Assembly (NCBI RefSeq): GCF_005222845.1
Contig: NZ_STFZ01000002.1
Location: 62,001 to 126,000 of the forward strand
Origin: Rhizobium sp. FY34
GTDB taxonomy: Bacteria; Pseudomonadota; Alphaproteobacteria; Rhizobiales; Rhizobiaceae
Direction of reading: 5' to 3'
DNA length: 64,000 nt
Shown: positions 1-9,621 of the stretch, in pieces
Layout of the letters: every line of letters begins with the position of its first letter
Numbering within the stretch: position 1 is the stretch's first letter
Program-made: the position numbers and the translations under genes
The notes under the pieces: generated by a model
What the model saw: only the letters and a program-made list of their open reading frames with translations
Told to the model about the DNA's origin: nothing
The model's database searches: none

Positions 1-315
1 CAAAGCAAATTCATCGACGCCGTAATCGACCGGAGCCGACGAGACATTCATTTTGTCGACCAGCGGCCGGCTGACCAGGCTTGCCGTGAAAAACCCGGTC
101 TCCTCGGCATTCTTCAGGCTGTGCTTGCGGCCGCTTGAAGAAAACATGATGATCTTTGGGCGATCGGAGACGATATTGAAGAAAGAATAGGGTGACAGGT
201 TGAACGAGCCGTCCCTGCCCTTCGTGCCGATCCAGCCGATTGGCCGCGGTGCAACGATGGCCTTGAACGGATCATGCGCCATGCCATGCTGGTTTGTGTC
301 GGTCGTATAAAACAT
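1..315 (-). CDS. Flavin reductase family protein, FMN-binding split barrel (3' part missing)
   Basis: The minus-strand frame opens with ATG at 315 and runs off the window edge, so only about 105 N-terminal residues are visible. The translation begins MFYTTDTNQHGM and contains KAIVAPRPIGWIGT followed by NLSPYSFFNIVSDRPK. This is the pattern of the DIM6/NTAB flavin reductase-like family, where PRPIGWIGT and NLSPYSFF line the FMN pocket. Such proteins reduce or bind FMN and often supply reduced flavin to partner oxidoreductases. The start lies 5 bp after the stop of the upstream nitroreductase, so the two are almost certainly one transcript. The substrate is unknown. Confidence 0.85.
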   Translation of the reverse strand, partial: MFYTTDTNQHGMAHDPFKAIVAPRPIGWIGTKGRDGSFNLSPYSFFNIVSDRPKIIMFSSSGRKHSLKNAEETGFFTASLVSRPLVDKMNVSSAPVDYGVDEFAL

Positions 316-320
316 GGGCG

Positions 321-908
321 TCAGGCTTCCTCGCCGCCGGTCCAGGTGACGATCTGCGACAGGTCCGGGCGCGGTCTGTCTGTCTGCGGGAAGTTGGTGG
401 AACCTATATAGAGGAAGCCAGCGACCTTCTCTTCTGCCCGAACGCCGAGAATTGCCTTGGCAGTTTCGTCATAGGAGATCCATTCGCTCAGCCAGTTGGC
501 GGCAAAGCCATGGGCATTGGCTGCCATGAACAGGTTGAGGCAGACGGCACCGGCCGAAAGCTCCTGCTCCCAGACTGGGACTTTCACATGCGGTGCCGCG
601 CAGCTGACAACGGCGATGACCAAAGGCGCACGCAAAAGCCGCTGGCGCTCCACCTCCTGCATTTCCAGGGTCATATCCGGGTTGCGCGCCAGCGCCACGG
701 CCAGCAACTGTTCGCCAAGCCTTGCCCGCTCAGAGCCGCGATAGACGATGAAGCGCCAGGGCGCCAGCTTGCCGTGATCGGGCACCCGCGACGCCAGCGT
801 CAGCATGGCGGTGATGGCGCTGCGGTCGGGCCCCGGCTCCATCATCTGAGGAGCTGGAATGGAACGGCGTGTGCTCAAATAATCGAAAAGATGCGGATTG
901 TTCGCCAT
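321..908 (-). CDS. Nitroreductase family protein
   Basis: A 195-residue protein starting [11 protein letters not shown]. The N-terminal RRSIP and the segment [14 protein letters not shown] match the FMN-binding edge of the YdjA-type small nitroreductases, which are NAD(P)H-dependent flavoenzymes of about 185-195 residues. The C-terminal GFLYIGS is also typical. I chose ATG 908 because family members begin just before the STRRS motif; a longer frame reaches 989 but its extra 27 residues look non-coding. It is followed at 5 bp by a flavin reductase-like gene. The physiological electron acceptor cannot be inferred. Confidence 0.88.
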   Translation of the reverse strand: MANNPHLFDYLSTRRSIPAPQMMEPGPDRSAITAMLTLASRVPDHGKLAPWRFIVYRGSERARLGEQLLAVALARNPDMTLEMQEVERQRLLRAPLVIAVVSCAAPHVKVPVWEQELSAGAVCLNLFMAANAHGFAANWLSEWISYDETAKAILGVRAEEKVAGFLYIGSTNFPQTDRPRPDLSQIVTWTGGEEA

Positions 909-1014
909 GATAATGATCTGCCGGGATGATGGAGTGGAACTAGATCTTGAAATTGCCGCGAGCTTGGTCTTGAAGTGACCTCTTGGCATTTCAGAGTCAA
1001 CGGTCGGAAGCGGT

Positions 1015-1983
1015 ATGAATTCACTTTCTCAGGCGGCTCTTTGTGTGGTGGTCCTTGCGGCCTGCCCCTTGGCGTCGAATGCTGCCTTGGCTCAGGATGC
1101 GTTCAAGACCTTCAAGCAGATCGACAGCACGGCGAAGATGCCGAAGCTGAATTCCTTTTCGCCGACGGTCGGCAGTCCCGTACCCGTCGCACGCGATGTG
1201 CGTCTGGATGCCAAGCTGACCGCCGATGGCCAGCCCATGCAGACGGGACTGACCTGGCGCGTGTTCAGCCCGCAACCGGGACCGGATGGCAAGCTGCCGC
1301 TGGTGGCGACCTCCGAAGGCGGCGGCGCACAGTTCCAACTGGTTCCGGGTGACTATTTCGTCAATGTTGCCTTCGGGCGCGCCGGCGTGACGAAGAAAGT
1401 CACGGTTCCGGCAACCGGCGATGTGGGCAAGCAGGCGCTGGTGCTGGATGCCGGCGGTTTCGTGCTGAATGCCGTTGCCGGTTCCGACCAGCGGCTCCCC
1501 GCCAGCAAGCTGCGCTTTTCGATCTATTCGGCGGAGGTGCGCGAAGACGGCGAGCGTGGCCTGGTGATGGCCAATGTCAAGGCCGATACGATCGTGCGCC
1601 TCAATGCGGGAACCTATCACGTCGTCTCCGAATATGGCGATATCAACGCCACGGTTCGCGCCGATATCCAGGTGGAAGCCGGAAAGCTGACGGAGGCCAC
1701 CATACAGCACCGCGCTGCGCAGATGACGCTTAAACTGGTGTCACAGGCCGGCGGCGAAGCGATTGCCGATACGGCCTGGTCCGTACTGACGGCTGGCGGC
1801 GACGTGGTCAGCGAAAGCGTAAGCGCCTTTACCACCATGGTGCTTGCGGAAGGCGATTACACGGCCGTTGCCCGCAACAAGGACAAGATCTATCAGCGCG
1901 ATTTTACCGTGCATTCAGGCCGCAATGCCGATGTGGAAGTGCTGATGCGCGACCAGCAGAGCGCCAACGTCGATCCGGATTGA
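1015..1983 (+). CDS. Exported protein with three internal beta-rich repeats, function unknown
   Basis: A 322-residue protein with a likely Sec signal peptide (hydrophobic 7-25, cleavage near ALAQ-DA). I do not recognise a named family. The mature part carries three spaced copies of a pattern L-x-x-G-x-Y followed by an alternating beta segment ending in V/I-x-[14 protein letters not shown] (109-121), [13 protein letters not shown] (196-208) and [13 protein letters not shown] (277-289). Each is preceded by a stretch resembling a W/F-x-V/I strand. This suggests three Ig- or prealbumin-like sandwich modules in the periplasm. GGAAG sits 6 bases before the ATG. The gene is divergent from the nitroreductase pair and ends before a strong terminator. 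Confidence 0.75.
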   Translation: MNSLSQAALCVVVLAACPLASNAALAQDAFKTFKQIDSTAKMPKLNSFSPTVGSPVPVARDVRLDAKLTADGQPMQTGLTWRVFSPQPGPDGKLPLVATSEGGGAQFQLVPGDYFVNVAFGRAGVTKKVTVPATGDVGKQALVLDAGGFVLNAVAGSDQRLPASKLRFSIYSAEVREDGERGLVMANVKADTIVRLNAGTYHVVSEYGDINATVRADIQVEAGKLTEATIQHRAAQMTLKLVSQAGGEAIADTAWSVLTAGGDVVSESVSAFTTMVLAEGDYTAVARNKDKIYQRDFTVHSGRNADVEVLMRDQQSANVDPD

Positions 1984-2048
1984 CAGTGGCTTTGCACCGG
2001 CGCATCTCGCCGCTGCGCTGCCTTGCCCCTCAAGCCCGAAACAGAAAA

Positions 2049-2084
2049 TGCCCCGATCCTTGTGAAAGGACCGGGGCATTTTTT
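2049..2084 (+). terminator. Rho-independent terminator
   Basis: An 11-bp stem (TGCCCCGATCC against GGACCGGGGCA, one A/C mismatch) with an 8-base loop is followed by six T residues. It lies between the convergent exported protein and thrS. The plus strand has the longer T-run; the minus strand has a shorter T-run and could also end thrS transcripts. Confidence 0.8.
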
Positions 2085-2095
2085 CATGTATCCCG

Positions 2096-4099
2096 TTATT
2101 CGGCCGCAGCCGCCAGGCGCTTGGCCTGCCGGCGCTTCAGATCCGGCGGCGTCGCCTCGTCGGAAAGCGATGAGACAGCATCGGCCAACGACATCGGCGT
2201 CTGGGCCTGGCTGCCGAGACGGCGGATATTGACCGTGCGGTTTTCCGCTTCCTGACGCCCGCAGACGATGATCACCGGCACCTTGGTGACGGAATGCTCG
2301 CGCACCTTGTAATTGATCTTCTCGTTGCGGAAATCGGTCTCGACGATGAGGCCAGCCTCGCGCAGCGTTTCTGCCACTTCGCGACCGTAATCATCCGCAT
2401 CCGAAGTAATCGTGGCGACGACCACCTGAAGCGGCGCAAACCACAGCGGCATATGGCCAGCAAAGTTCTCGATCAGAATGCCGACAAAACGCTCCAGAGA
2501 GCCGCAGATGGCGCGGTGGATCATCACCGGCTGCTTCTTTTCCGAGCTCTGGTCGATGTAAAAGGCGCCAAAGCGTTCCGGCAGGTTGAAGTCCACCTGC
2601 GTCGTGCCGCACTGCCAATCACGGCCGATGGCATCCTTCAGCGTGTATTCGAACTTCGGACCGTAGAAGGCGCCCTCGCCCGGCAGGATGCCGGTCTTGA
2701 TGCGACCGCCCGATTGCGCCTCGATCTCCTTCAGAACATCCATCATAACGCCTTCGGCGCGATCCCAGAGATCGTCGGAACCGACGCGCTTGTCAGGACG
2801 GGTGGAAAGCTTCACCACCACTTCCTTGAACCCGAAATCCTCATAGACCGAGAGGATCAGGTCGTTGATGCGCAGGCATTCCGCCGCCATCTGTTCTTCC
2901 GTGCAGAACACATGCGCATCGTCCTGCGTAAAGCCGCGCACGCGCATCAGGCCGTGAAGAGCACCGGAGGCCTCATAGCGATGCACAAGCCCGAACTCCG
3001 CAAGCCGAACAGGCAGCTCGCGATAGGATTTCAGCCCATGCTTGAAGATCTGCACATGACCGGGGCAGTTCATCGGCTTCAGGGCAAAGACGCGATTATC
3101 GGCTTCCTTGTCTTCCGGATGCGTGAAGGCATAGGCCGATTTCACCGCAAACATGTTTTCCTGATACCAGCCCCAGTGGCCGGAGGTTTCCCAGAGCGAG
3201 GCATCCAGCACCTGCGGCGCATTGACCTCCTCATAGGTATTGGCAAGCCTGCGGCGCATATAGGCCGTCAGTGTCTGGAACATGCGCCAGCCCTTGCCGT
3301 GCCAGAAGACGACGCCCGGCCCCTCTTCCTGGAAATGGAACAGATCCATTTCACGGCCGAGCTTGCGGTGGTCGCGCTTTTCCGCCTCTGCCAGCACATG
3401 CAGATACTGGTCGAGTTCTTCCTGGCTGGCCCAGGCCGTGCCGTAAATGCGCGTCAGCATGGGGCGCGTGGAATCACCGCGCCAATAGGCGCCCGCCACC
3501 TTCATCAGCTTGAATGCCGTGCCGATCTGGCCGGTGGAGGCCATATGCGGGCCACGGCAAAGGTCGAACCAGTCGCCCTGATAGTAGATCTTCAGGTCCT
3601 GGTCGGCCGGGATCGCATCGACAAGCTCGACCTTATAGGCCTCGCCCTTGGCGAGGAAGACTTCCTTGGCCTTGTCACGTGACCAGATTTCCTTGGTGAA
3701 AGGCTTGTTGCGCTGGATGATCTCCTTCATGCGCTTTTCGATCTTCGGCAGATCGTCTGGCGTGAATGGCTCGTCCTTGGCAAAATCGTAATAGAATCCG
3801 TTTTCGATCACAGGGCCGATCGTCACCTGGGTGCCGGGCCACAATTCCTGCACGGCTTCTGCCATCACATGCGCTGCATCGTGGCGGATCAGCTCCAGCG
3901 CACGCGCATCGGTGCGCGTCACGATCTCGATCAGACCGTCGGTGACGGGATCGGACAGATCGCGCAGCGCACCATCGATGGCGATGGCAACGGCCTTCTT
4001 GGCCAGCGATTTGGAAATGGATTCGGCGACCGCCAGACCGGTCGTGCCGGCATCAAAGGAACGGATCGAGCCATCGGGAAAAGTAAGGGAAACGGTCAT
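2096..4099 (-). CDS. thrS: Threonine--tRNA ligase
   Basis: Class II aminoacyl-tRNA synthetase charging tRNA-Thr in the cytoplasm. The 667 residues include a TGS domain (about 1-63), an editing domain with [11 protein letters not shown] (HxxxH), the catalytic core with the zinc-site segment PMNCPGHV, motif 2 [18 protein letters not shown], motif 3 [16 protein letters not shown], and a C-terminal anticodon-binding domain. Length is normal for alphaproteobacteria. ATG 4099 is preceded by AGGAG. No T-box leader is visible in the 130 bases upstream. Confidence 0.98.
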   Translation of the reverse strand: MTVSLTFPDGSIRSFDAGTTGLAVAESISKSLAKKAVAIAIDGALRDLSDPVTDGLIEIVTRTDARALELIRHDAAHVMAEAVQELWPGTQVTIGPVIENGFYYDFAKDEPFTPDDLPKIEKRMKEIIQRNKPFTKEIWSRDKAKEVFLAKGEAYKVELVDAIPADQDLKIYYQGDWFDLCRGPHMASTGQIGTAFKLMKVAGAYWRGDSTRPMLTRIYGTAWASQEELDQYLHVLAEAEKRDHRKLGREMDLFHFQEEGPGVVFWHGKGWRMFQTLTAYMRRRLANTYEEVNAPQVLDASLWETSGHWGWYQENMFAVKSAYAFTHPEDKEADNRVFALKPMNCPGHVQIFKHGLKSYRELPVRLAEFGLVHRYEASGALHGLMRVRGFTQDDAHVFCTEEQMAAECLRINDLILSVYEDFGFKEVVVKLSTRPDKRVGSDDLWDRAEGVMMDVLKEIEAQSGGRIKTGILPGEGAFYGPKFEYTLKDAIGRDWQCGTTQVDFNLPERFGAFYIDQSSEKKQPVMIHRAICGSLERFVGILIENFAGHMPLWFAPLQVVVATITSDADDYGREVAETLREAGLIVETDFRNEKINYKVREHSVTKVPVIIVCGRQEAENRTVNIRRLGSQAQTPMSLADAVSSLSDEATPPDLKRRQAKRLAAAAE

Positions 4100-4231
4100 G
4101 GTTTTCTCCTGTTATCCAGTCCCGCCAACGAATGCGGGTGGTGATATAAGGCCGCCTGGGCAGCCTGTTTTGACGTGCGCGTGATAAGTGAAAAAAGACT
4201 TTGAGTAAAGTGTGGGGGACAGAGGCAGAGG

Positions 4232-4657
4232 CTATGCCTGAAGACCCCAGAAGGCCAGGGCTCCTTCGGGAAGCCGATCGAGAAACGCCCGCAGCTTTTC
4301 TTCGTCCATATGGCGGCGGATGGCAGACGTGACATCCTCGATGGCACTCGGCGTCGACAGATTATGGTTATGGCGCAGCGCCCTCACCTCCTGCATCATC
4401 ACCTCGCGGTCCAGAAATGGACTGACCTGCTGTTTGGTATCCCAATCGCTGACGAAGATGGCCCGCAGGACCGCCGGCAACAGATTGGCAAACTGGATGG
4501 CCTCATCCAGTGTCAACCGGCGGCGGAAGACCTGCAGAACCGCCTGCAGCATCGTATAGCCCTGATGGCGTGTCGCCAGCATCGAGATGTCGAGGAGATC
4601 GGCCATAAAGGCTTCGAACTGGGCGGTCGCGTGATGATATTCCATCGGGATTGGCAT
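4232..4657 (-). CDS. DUF2267 domain protein
   Basis: A 141-residue protein matching the DUF2267 pattern: an alpha-helical protein with LLPAVLRAIFVSDWD in the middle and RAFLDRLPEGALAFWG near the C-terminus. The biochemical role is unknown. I start it at ATG 4657 (MPIPMEYHH); ATG 4645 (MEYHH) is equally possible, and the longer frame to 4861 only mirrors the neighbouring gene. It lies 16 bp after yidD and 130 bp before thrS on the same strand, so it may be last in the IscU-like/yidD transcript. Confidence 0.8.
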   Translation of the reverse strand: MPIPMEYHHATAQFEAFMADLLDISMLATRHQGYTMLQAVLQVFRRRLTLDEAIQFANLLPAVLRAIFVSDWDTKQQVSPFLDREVMMQEVRALRHNHNLSTPSAIEDVTSAIRRHMDEEKLRAFLDRLPEGALAFWGLQA

Positions 4658-4673
4658 GGTCAGTTTCGCTCGC

Positions 4674-5060
4674 TCAGGGTCTGGTCGTTTCTGCCATCCG
4701 TCCCGCCGGTCGATATCGCCAGGGCATCCACCAGCGCTGCCGGGCGGACAGTGTTTCCGGCACAGGGTCGAGTCCGGAGGAACCAAAGGGACCACAGCGC
4801 ACGAAACGCCAGGCCACCATCCAACCGCCGAACCAGAGCCCATGGCGGGCGACGGCCTCATAGCCGAATTCCGAACAGGTGGGGATATGGCGGCAGGAAT
4901 TGCCGATAAAGCCGGATAGCGTCAGCTGATAGAGCCGGATGAAGCCCATGCCGAACAGCCGGCCGGGCGTCTTTCGAAAGGAACCGTGCCAGTTGCGGCC
5001 ACGCCGCCTTGGCGGCCTATCGTCGCCATCCTCCTCAAGCTCTTCGCAGTGGCGACACAT
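4674..5060 (-). CDS. yidD: Membrane protein insertion efficiency factor YidD
   Basis: A 128-residue protein of the YidD (haemolytic domain) family, an amphipathic membrane-associated protein that assists YidC-dependent insertion. Family signatures are visible: IRLYQLTLSGFIGNSCRHIP, TCSEFGYEAVARHG and GGWMVAWRFVRCGPFG. The N-terminal 35 residues are charged and arginine-rich (DRPPRRRGR), and the protein is longer than the minimal 75-85-residue YidD, as is common in rhizobia. It lies 5 bp after the IscU-like gene. It is not next to rnpA/yidC here, unlike in gammaproteobacteria. Confidence 0.93.
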   Translation of the reverse strand: MCRHCEELEEDGDDRPPRRRGRNWHGSFRKTPGRLFGMGFIRLYQLTLSGFIGNSCRHIPTCSEFGYEAVARHGLWFGGWMVAWRFVRCGPFGSSGLDPVPETLSARQRWWMPWRYRPAGRMAETTRP

Positions 5061-5065
5061 ATCGA

Positions 5066-5512
5066 TCAGCCCGCCATTGCGCTCTTCTGTGCGTCGATCT
5101 GGTCAAGACAGTCGATCACCGCATCGAAGGTCAGCATGGTCGAGGCGTGGCGGGCCTTGTAATCCTTAACCGGTTTCAGGACACGCATTTCCTCAAACCG
5201 CCCTTGTGGTCCCTCGCCGCCGTCCTTCAGCATGGCCAGCATCGCCTCGCGGGCGCTGCGTATATCATGCGGGGCCGCGCCGACCACATGGCGGGCCATG
5301 ACCGAGGACGAGGCCTGCCCAAGCGCGCAGGCGCGCACCTGATGGGAGAAATCGGCGACAGTGCCATCCGCATTGAGCTTTAAAAACACCCGAACCTTGG
5401 AGCCACACAGCCGCGAGTGCTTTTCAGACGTGGCATCGGCATTGTCGAGGACGCCTGAGCGCTCGATATTGCCGGCGAGTTCTAGGATCCTGCTATTGTA
5501 GATGTCGTCCAT
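5066..5512 (-). CDS. IscU/SufU-like Fe-S scaffold family protein, ligands incomplete
   Basis: A 148-residue protein of the IscU/NifU N-terminal family. C36 (CGSKV) and C62 (RACALGQASSSVMA) occupy the first two cluster-ligand positions. At the place of the third Cys the sequence reads RHASTML with Ala at 123, and the Asp that normally follows the first Cys is Ser38. Another Cys (135) lies 12 residues further on. It may bind a cluster differently or act as a trafficking or regulatory homologue. It is co-transcribed with yidD and divergent from folE; rhizobial genomes often keep this neighbourhood. The family call is secure, scaffold activity is not. Confidence 0.85.
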   Translation of the reverse strand: MDDIYNSRILELAGNIERSGVLDNADATSEKHSRLCGSKVRVFLKLNADGTVADFSHQVRACALGQASSSVMARHVVGAAPHDIRSAREAMLAMLKDGGEGPQGRFEEMRVLKPVKDYKARHASTMLTFDAVIDCLDQIDAQKSAMAG

Positions 5513-5800
5513 GGGTGCTGTCCGTCTGCTTTCGAAAAAAGCCGCGCAATGCGCCTTGTCGAACAGAGCGTCAATCGTCCGGCGCTGGCCGACTGCGCTG
5601 TCTCATCCTATATGATAGCCTTGCAGCGCGGCATCAAGACGCAAAGTTTTGCCTTAAACGATAGCCAAAGCCGTAAGGACTGGCTTGTAAAAAAAGATCT
5701 GGCGGGCCAAAAAGCGCGTAAATCCTGACGGGCGCGTGACGCACTGGAACCGTCGGACCGGTCAGGTGCGGCCTTCAAACCGCATCAGGAGACGTAAAAC

Positions 5801-6409
5801 ATGGACGCCATCGTGAAGAATTTTCCTGCCGGCCAAAGAGAGGCGCGCCCGACTCAGCAGGACGCGGAGGACGCCGTGCGTCTTCTTTTGCGCTGGGCTG
5901 GCGATGACCCGACGCGAGAAGGCCTTCTCGACACGCCCAAGCGCGTTGCTCTCGCCTATAGCGAATTGTTCGGCGGTTACGACCAGTCACCGGAAGACGT
6001 GCTTGGTCGCACCTTCGAGGAGGTCGGCGGCTATGACGACCTCGTTCTCGTCAAGGACATTCCCTTCTATTCGCATTGCGAACATCATATGGTGCCCATC
6101 ATCGGCAAGGCGCATGTGGCCTATCTGCCGAAGGGGCGCGTGCTCGGCCTGTCCAAGATCGCTCGACTGGTGGAGGTGTTCGGACGTCGCCTGCAGACGC
6201 AGGAATCGATGACGGCGCAGATCGCTCACTCTATTCAGGACGTGCTGCAACCGCGCGGCGTGGCCGTAATGATCGAGGCCGAGCATTTGTGCATGGCCAT
6301 GCGTGGCATCCAGAAGCAGGGATCGACGACGCTGACCACCACATTTACCGGCGACTTCCAGAAAAACGCCACCGAGCAGGCGCGCTTCCTCACACTCATC
6401 CGGCTTTGA
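5801..6409 (+). CDS. folE: GTP cyclohydrolase I
   Basis: Converts GTP to 7,8-dihydroneopterin triphosphate, the first step of folate (and possibly queuosine-type) pterin synthesis. The 202 residues contain the zinc ligands C93 and H96 in SHCEHHMVP and C164 in [11 protein letters not shown], plus [17 protein letters not shown] and the C-terminal QARFLTLI. Length and residues are canonical for the zinc-dependent FolE-I enzyme. ATG 5801 follows CAGGAG. It precedes hisI by 21 bp, so the two are co-transcribed. The 288-bp divergent space to the IscU-like gene must contain both promoters; I could not assign them. Confidence 0.97.
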   Translation: MDAIVKNFPAGQREARPTQQDAEDAVRLLLRWAGDDPTREGLLDTPKRVALAYSELFGGYDQSPEDVLGRTFEEVGGYDDLVLVKDIPFYSHCEHHMVPIIGKAHVAYLPKGRVLGLSKIARLVEVFGRRLQTQESMTAQIAHSIQDVLQPRGVAVMIEAEHLCMAMRGIQKQGSTTLTTTFTGDFQKNATEQARFLTLIRL

Positions 6410-6430
6410 TGCAGAGACTGAGCTATCCTC

Positions 6431-6892
6431 ATGACGATCGAATTTGATGCGCCCTCCGCCGACAAACTGATCCTCGAAGGCCAGGGTCCGTTTACACCGC
6501 GTTTCGACGAGGCCGGTCTTGTAACCGCCATCGTTACCGATATCCGCGACGGCGAATTGCTGATGGTGGCCCATATGAACAGCGAGGCGCTGGCGCTGAC
6601 TATCGAGACCGGCATCGCCCATTATTACAGCCGCTCGCGCGGCAAGATCTGGAAGAAGGGCGAGACCTCCGGCAATCTACAGAAGGTCGAGGCGCTGCTG
6701 ACCGATTGCGATCAGGACGCCGTCTGGCTGAAAGTCTCGGTCGCCGGGCACGATGCCAGCTGCCATACGGGCCGCCGTTCCTGCTTTTATCGCACCGTCA
6801 AACTGGAGAATGGTAAAGCAGGCCTTGAAGTGAGCGATGACCAACGTCACTTTGATCCGGGCCATGTCTATGGCGACAAGGGCCACGCCTAA
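6431..6892 (+). CDS. hisI: Phosphoribosyl-AMP cyclohydrolase
   Basis: Third enzyme of histidine synthesis, opening the adenine ring of PR-AMP. The 153 residues carry the conserved metal-site elements: C93 in [11 protein letters not shown], and C111 and C118 in [28 protein letters not shown] is the usual substrate-loop signature. It is monofunctional, without a HisE pyrophosphohydrolase domain, as is normal in alphaproteobacteria. It is separated from the main his genes and follows folE closely, a rhizobial arrangement. Confidence 0.96.
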   Translation: MTIEFDAPSADKLILEGQGPFTPRFDEAGLVTAIVTDIRDGELLMVAHMNSEALALTIETGIAHYYSRSRGKIWKKGETSGNLQKVEALLTDCDQDAVWLKVSVAGHDASCHTGRRSCFYRTVKLENGKAGLEVSDDQRHFDPGHVYGDKGHA

Positions 6893-6999
6893 GCAACTGC
6901 TTTGTTTTTCGGCAGGTCAACCGTCGATCAACGGTTTGGAAACCATTAAGGGCGTTCAATGGAACTTCGGCGATCTTCGCCCTTAAGGACGGGAATACG

Positions 7000-7956
7000 A
7001 TGCTGAACTGGAGCTGGAATCGCAGCGGACCCAATGGCGCAACGACAGATTCCGGCACCACGCCACCTGTCCAGCCCGCGATTCCACAGCCGACACCGCG
7101 CAAGGCCAAGCTGGCGCTCGCCCTCGGCGGAGGTGCGGCGCGTGGCTGGGCACATATTGGCGTATTGCGCGCGCTTGACGAGGCAAAGATTGAGGTGGGC
7201 ATGATAGCCGGCACTTCGATCGGCGCATTGGTCGGCGGTTGCTATCTGGCCGGCAAACTCGACGAGTTGGAGACCTTTGCGCGCTCTTTGACCATGCGGC
7301 GCATTGCTGGCCTCCTCGATCTGACGATTGGCGGCGGCGGTCTGCTCGGCGGGATGCGGTTGACCAAGCGCATGCAGGAACATCTGGAAGACATGGCGAT
7401 CGAGGCGCTCGACCGGCCCTTCGTTGCGGTGGCAACAGAACTGCATAGCGGCCATGAAGTGTGGATCACCAGCGGCTCGCTGATTACCGGCCTTCGCGCA
7501 TCCTATGCCCTGCCCGGTATTTTCGAGCCAGTGAAATGCAATAACCGCACACTGGTGGATGGCGCCCTCGTCAATCCCGTACCCACATCCGTCTGTCGCG
7601 CCTATGAGCAGCCGCTCGTCGTGGCGGTCAATCTGAACTACGAGATTTTCGGCCGCTCGGCCGTCGTCAAGCACAATGCCAGCGTCCAGCCGGTTGTGGC
7701 CGGCCAGCACACCAAGGTACAAGAATCGCGAATCGGCATGACAGGCGTAATGGTGCAGGCCTTCAACATCATACAGGATCGCATGTCGCGCGCACGCCTT
7801 GCCGGCGATCCACCCGATCTGGCGCTGCATCCGCGCCTGAGCGATATCGGCCTGTCGGAGTTTCATCGTGCCGGCGAGGCCATAGACCGCGGCTACCAGG
7901 AGACCGTGGCCCGGATCGACGAATTGAAGCGTATGCAGGCCGTGTTTGCCGTCTGA
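7000..7956 (+). CDS. Patatin-like phospholipase
   Basis: A 318-residue soluble protein of the bacterial patatin/RssA family, serine acyl hydrolases with a Ser-Asp dyad. The oxyanion-hole loop ALGGGAARGWAHIGV lies at 41-55, the nucleophile elbow GTSIG has Ser at 73, and the catalytic Asp is in LVDGALVNP (about 187). There is a proline-rich, probably disordered N-terminus (1-33) and no signal peptide or membrane segment. It follows hisI by 107 bp. The lipid substrate is unknown. Confidence 0.93.
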   Translation: MLNWSWNRSGPNGATTDSGTTPPVQPAIPQPTPRKAKLALALGGGAARGWAHIGVLRALDEAKIEVGMIAGTSIGALVGGCYLAGKLDELETFARSLTMRRIAGLLDLTIGGGGLLGGMRLTKRMQEHLEDMAIEALDRPFVAVATELHSGHEVWITSGSLITGLRASYALPGIFEPVKCNNRTLVDGALVNPVPTSVCRAYEQPLVVAVNLNYEIFGRSAVVKHNASVQPVVAGQHTKVQESRIGMTGVMVQAFNIIQDRMSRARLAGDPPDLALHPRLSDIGLSEFHRAGEAIDRGYQETVARIDELKRMQAVFAV

Positions 7957-8037
7957 AGCTGCCCTTGTCTGCTGCATGCAAGACCCTGTGCAGGCGCCAC
8001 TGAACTTTGCCGGGCGCCCGCTGGCAGGGTTTGAACC

Positions 8038-8472
8038 TCAGCCTGCTATATAGGCGCGGATATGCTCGGCTTCCTGCTCGACTTCGCGGATGCGCGCCTT
8101 CACCACGTCACCGATCGACATGATGCCGACCAGCTTTCCGCCGTCTTCGACCGGCACGTGGCGGAAACGGCCGCTGCTCATCATTTCCATCAATTCGTTG
8201 AGCGTCGTGTCTTCGCGGCAGCGCACGACATTGGTGGTCATGGCAGTTGAGACCGGCTTTTCAAGCACCGCAGCACCCTGCTCGGCGACACAGCGCACCA
8301 GATCGCGTTCGGTGAAAATACCGGCGATCCGTCCCTCGAGACTGGTGATCACCACGGCACCAATGCGGTTTTGATTGAGAATGGTTGCCACCTCGCCCAT
8401 GGTCTTTTCCCGGCTAACCGAGATGACGTTGCGACCTTTGGCATCCAGCATGTTCCTGACAGAGACCGGCAT
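8038..8472 (-). CDS. Paired CBS-domain protein
   Basis: A 144-residue protein made of two CBS motifs (about 10-65 and 75-130), each ending in the typical HVPV/GIFTERDLVR or GIMSIGDVV form. Stand-alone CBS pairs sense adenine nucleotides or Mg2+ and regulate partner proteins. ATG 8472 is set by a near-perfect AAGGAGG seven bases upstream; a longer reading to 8493 would bury this site. It is convergent with the patatin gene. The partner is not evident from the neighbours. Confidence 0.9.
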   Translation of the reverse strand: MPVSVRNMLDAKGRNVISVSREKTMGEVATILNQNRIGAVVITSLEGRIAGIFTERDLVRCVAEQGAAVLEKPVSTAMTTNVVRCREDTTLNELMEMMSSGRFRHVPVEDGGKLVGIMSIGDVVKARIREVEQEAEHIRAYIAG

Positions 8473-8626
8473 CAAATCCTCCTTATGAAGCATCCCCTAT
8501 CGGCCTGTGTGCCACTGAACTCCCACTCGAGACACACCGCCGAAGCGGATGGTGCGCCAGTGTGGCACCGATTGCAACAGCCAAGCAGACCACGCCCTTG
8601 CAGCAAAGCCGCCCGGCGGCCGGCAT

Positions 8627-9421
8627 TCACCGCTTCGGCAGGGGGCGATCGAAGATATCGAAGAGGAAATAGCCGAACAGGAAACCGCCGATATGCGCAT
8701 CCCAGGCAATTGCGCCCTCGCCCGCCCCGACCAGCGGCATGCCGAAGGCGATCAGCACATTGCCGAGGAACCAGAGCAGCGTGAAGATGAATACCGTGCG
8801 GTTGCGCATGGCCTCGACAATGCCCTGTCGGGGCAGGAGATGCGCATGCGCGCGGCCAAGCCCGCCGCCACGAGCCGGAAAGGCAAAGCGGCAGGCGGCG
8901 GCCATCAGCGCCGAAATGACGCCGGAAGCGCCAATCAGAATGGTTTCCTGCCCCCAATTGAGCATGGCATGAAAGAAGGCGGCAGCGGCCGACGAAAAGG
9001 CCCAGAAGACGATAAAGCGCGACAGGCCTATGCGCCGGAATACGGGCGCACCAAAGGCGGCAAGCCAGAGCCCGTTAAAGGCGAGATGCTCGATACTGCC
9101 ATGCAGAAGCGAATAGGTGACCGGCGTCCATAGCCATTCCAGCCCCTGTTGCGACAAGGGATAGACATAGCGCAGCGGCGTGAACGCCAGTTCGAACAGC
9201 ATGTAGCTGTGCATCTCATCCGACAAGAGATAGTTTTCGACGAGATAAAGCCCGACCAGCAAAGCAAGCAGGGCGACCAGCGGACCAGGCAGGTTGATGG
9301 CCGGCTGAGAGGTACCGGCCTCTGCCTCTGACGCGTGGGCTGCACGGTATTCGCCGGAGGGCGCAGACCTGTCCGGCTGGGGCACATCGCCCGTTGCGGG
9401 TGTCTTTGGCGAATCGTCCAT
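8627..9421 (-). CDS. Rhomboid family intramembrane serine protease
   Basis: A 264-residue polytopic membrane protease. The cytoplasmic N-terminus (1-44) is polar and rich in Pro/Ala/Glu. Six membrane helices follow, with HLAFN (His112, Asn116), the catalytic GASG with Ser166 (IGASGVISALMAA) and the catalytic His243 in WDAHIGGFLFG. ATG 9421 is preceded by AAGGGA; a frame extending to 9589 has no ribosome site and looks spurious. Substrates are unknown. It is divergent from the exported phosphatase gene. Confidence 0.94.
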   Translation of the reverse strand: MDDSPKTPATGDVPQPDRSAPSGEYRAAHASEAEAGTSQPAINLPGPLVALLALLVGLYLVENYLLSDEMHSYMLFELAFTPLRYVYPLSQQGLEWLWTPVTYSLLHGSIEHLAFNGLWLAAFGAPVFRRIGLSRFIVFWAFSSAAAAFFHAMLNWGQETILIGASGVISALMAAACRFAFPARGGGLGRAHAHLLPRQGIVEAMRNRTVFIFTLLWFLGNVLIAFGMPLVGAGEGAIAWDAHIGGFLFGYFLFDIFDRPLPKR

Positions 9422-9621
9422 GCGCGGATCCCTTTGTGTGATGACATGGAGACATACAGCAGCGCTGCGCGGCGGCAAACCCGCCATGCGTCGCAGGTGA
9501 GTGCAAGGCCAGCGCCCGTCTCCACAAAACATGAAACACGCTCCGATTGTTAGAAAACTGACGCATGCTTGCTTTATTGCGCAGGTCAAAGCCCGTTTTG
9601 CCCTGATGAGGACTGACCGTC

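Noticed and set aside
4100-4231. T-box leader for thrS
   Set aside because: No T-box sequence or antiterminator; these are also not expected in alphaproteobacteria.
8131-8160. Possible CRISPR or phage remnants anywhere in the window
   Set aside because: I looked for regularly spaced repeats, integrase or transposase genes and found none; the only repeats are the palindromic intergenic units listed. The coordinates here are nominal.
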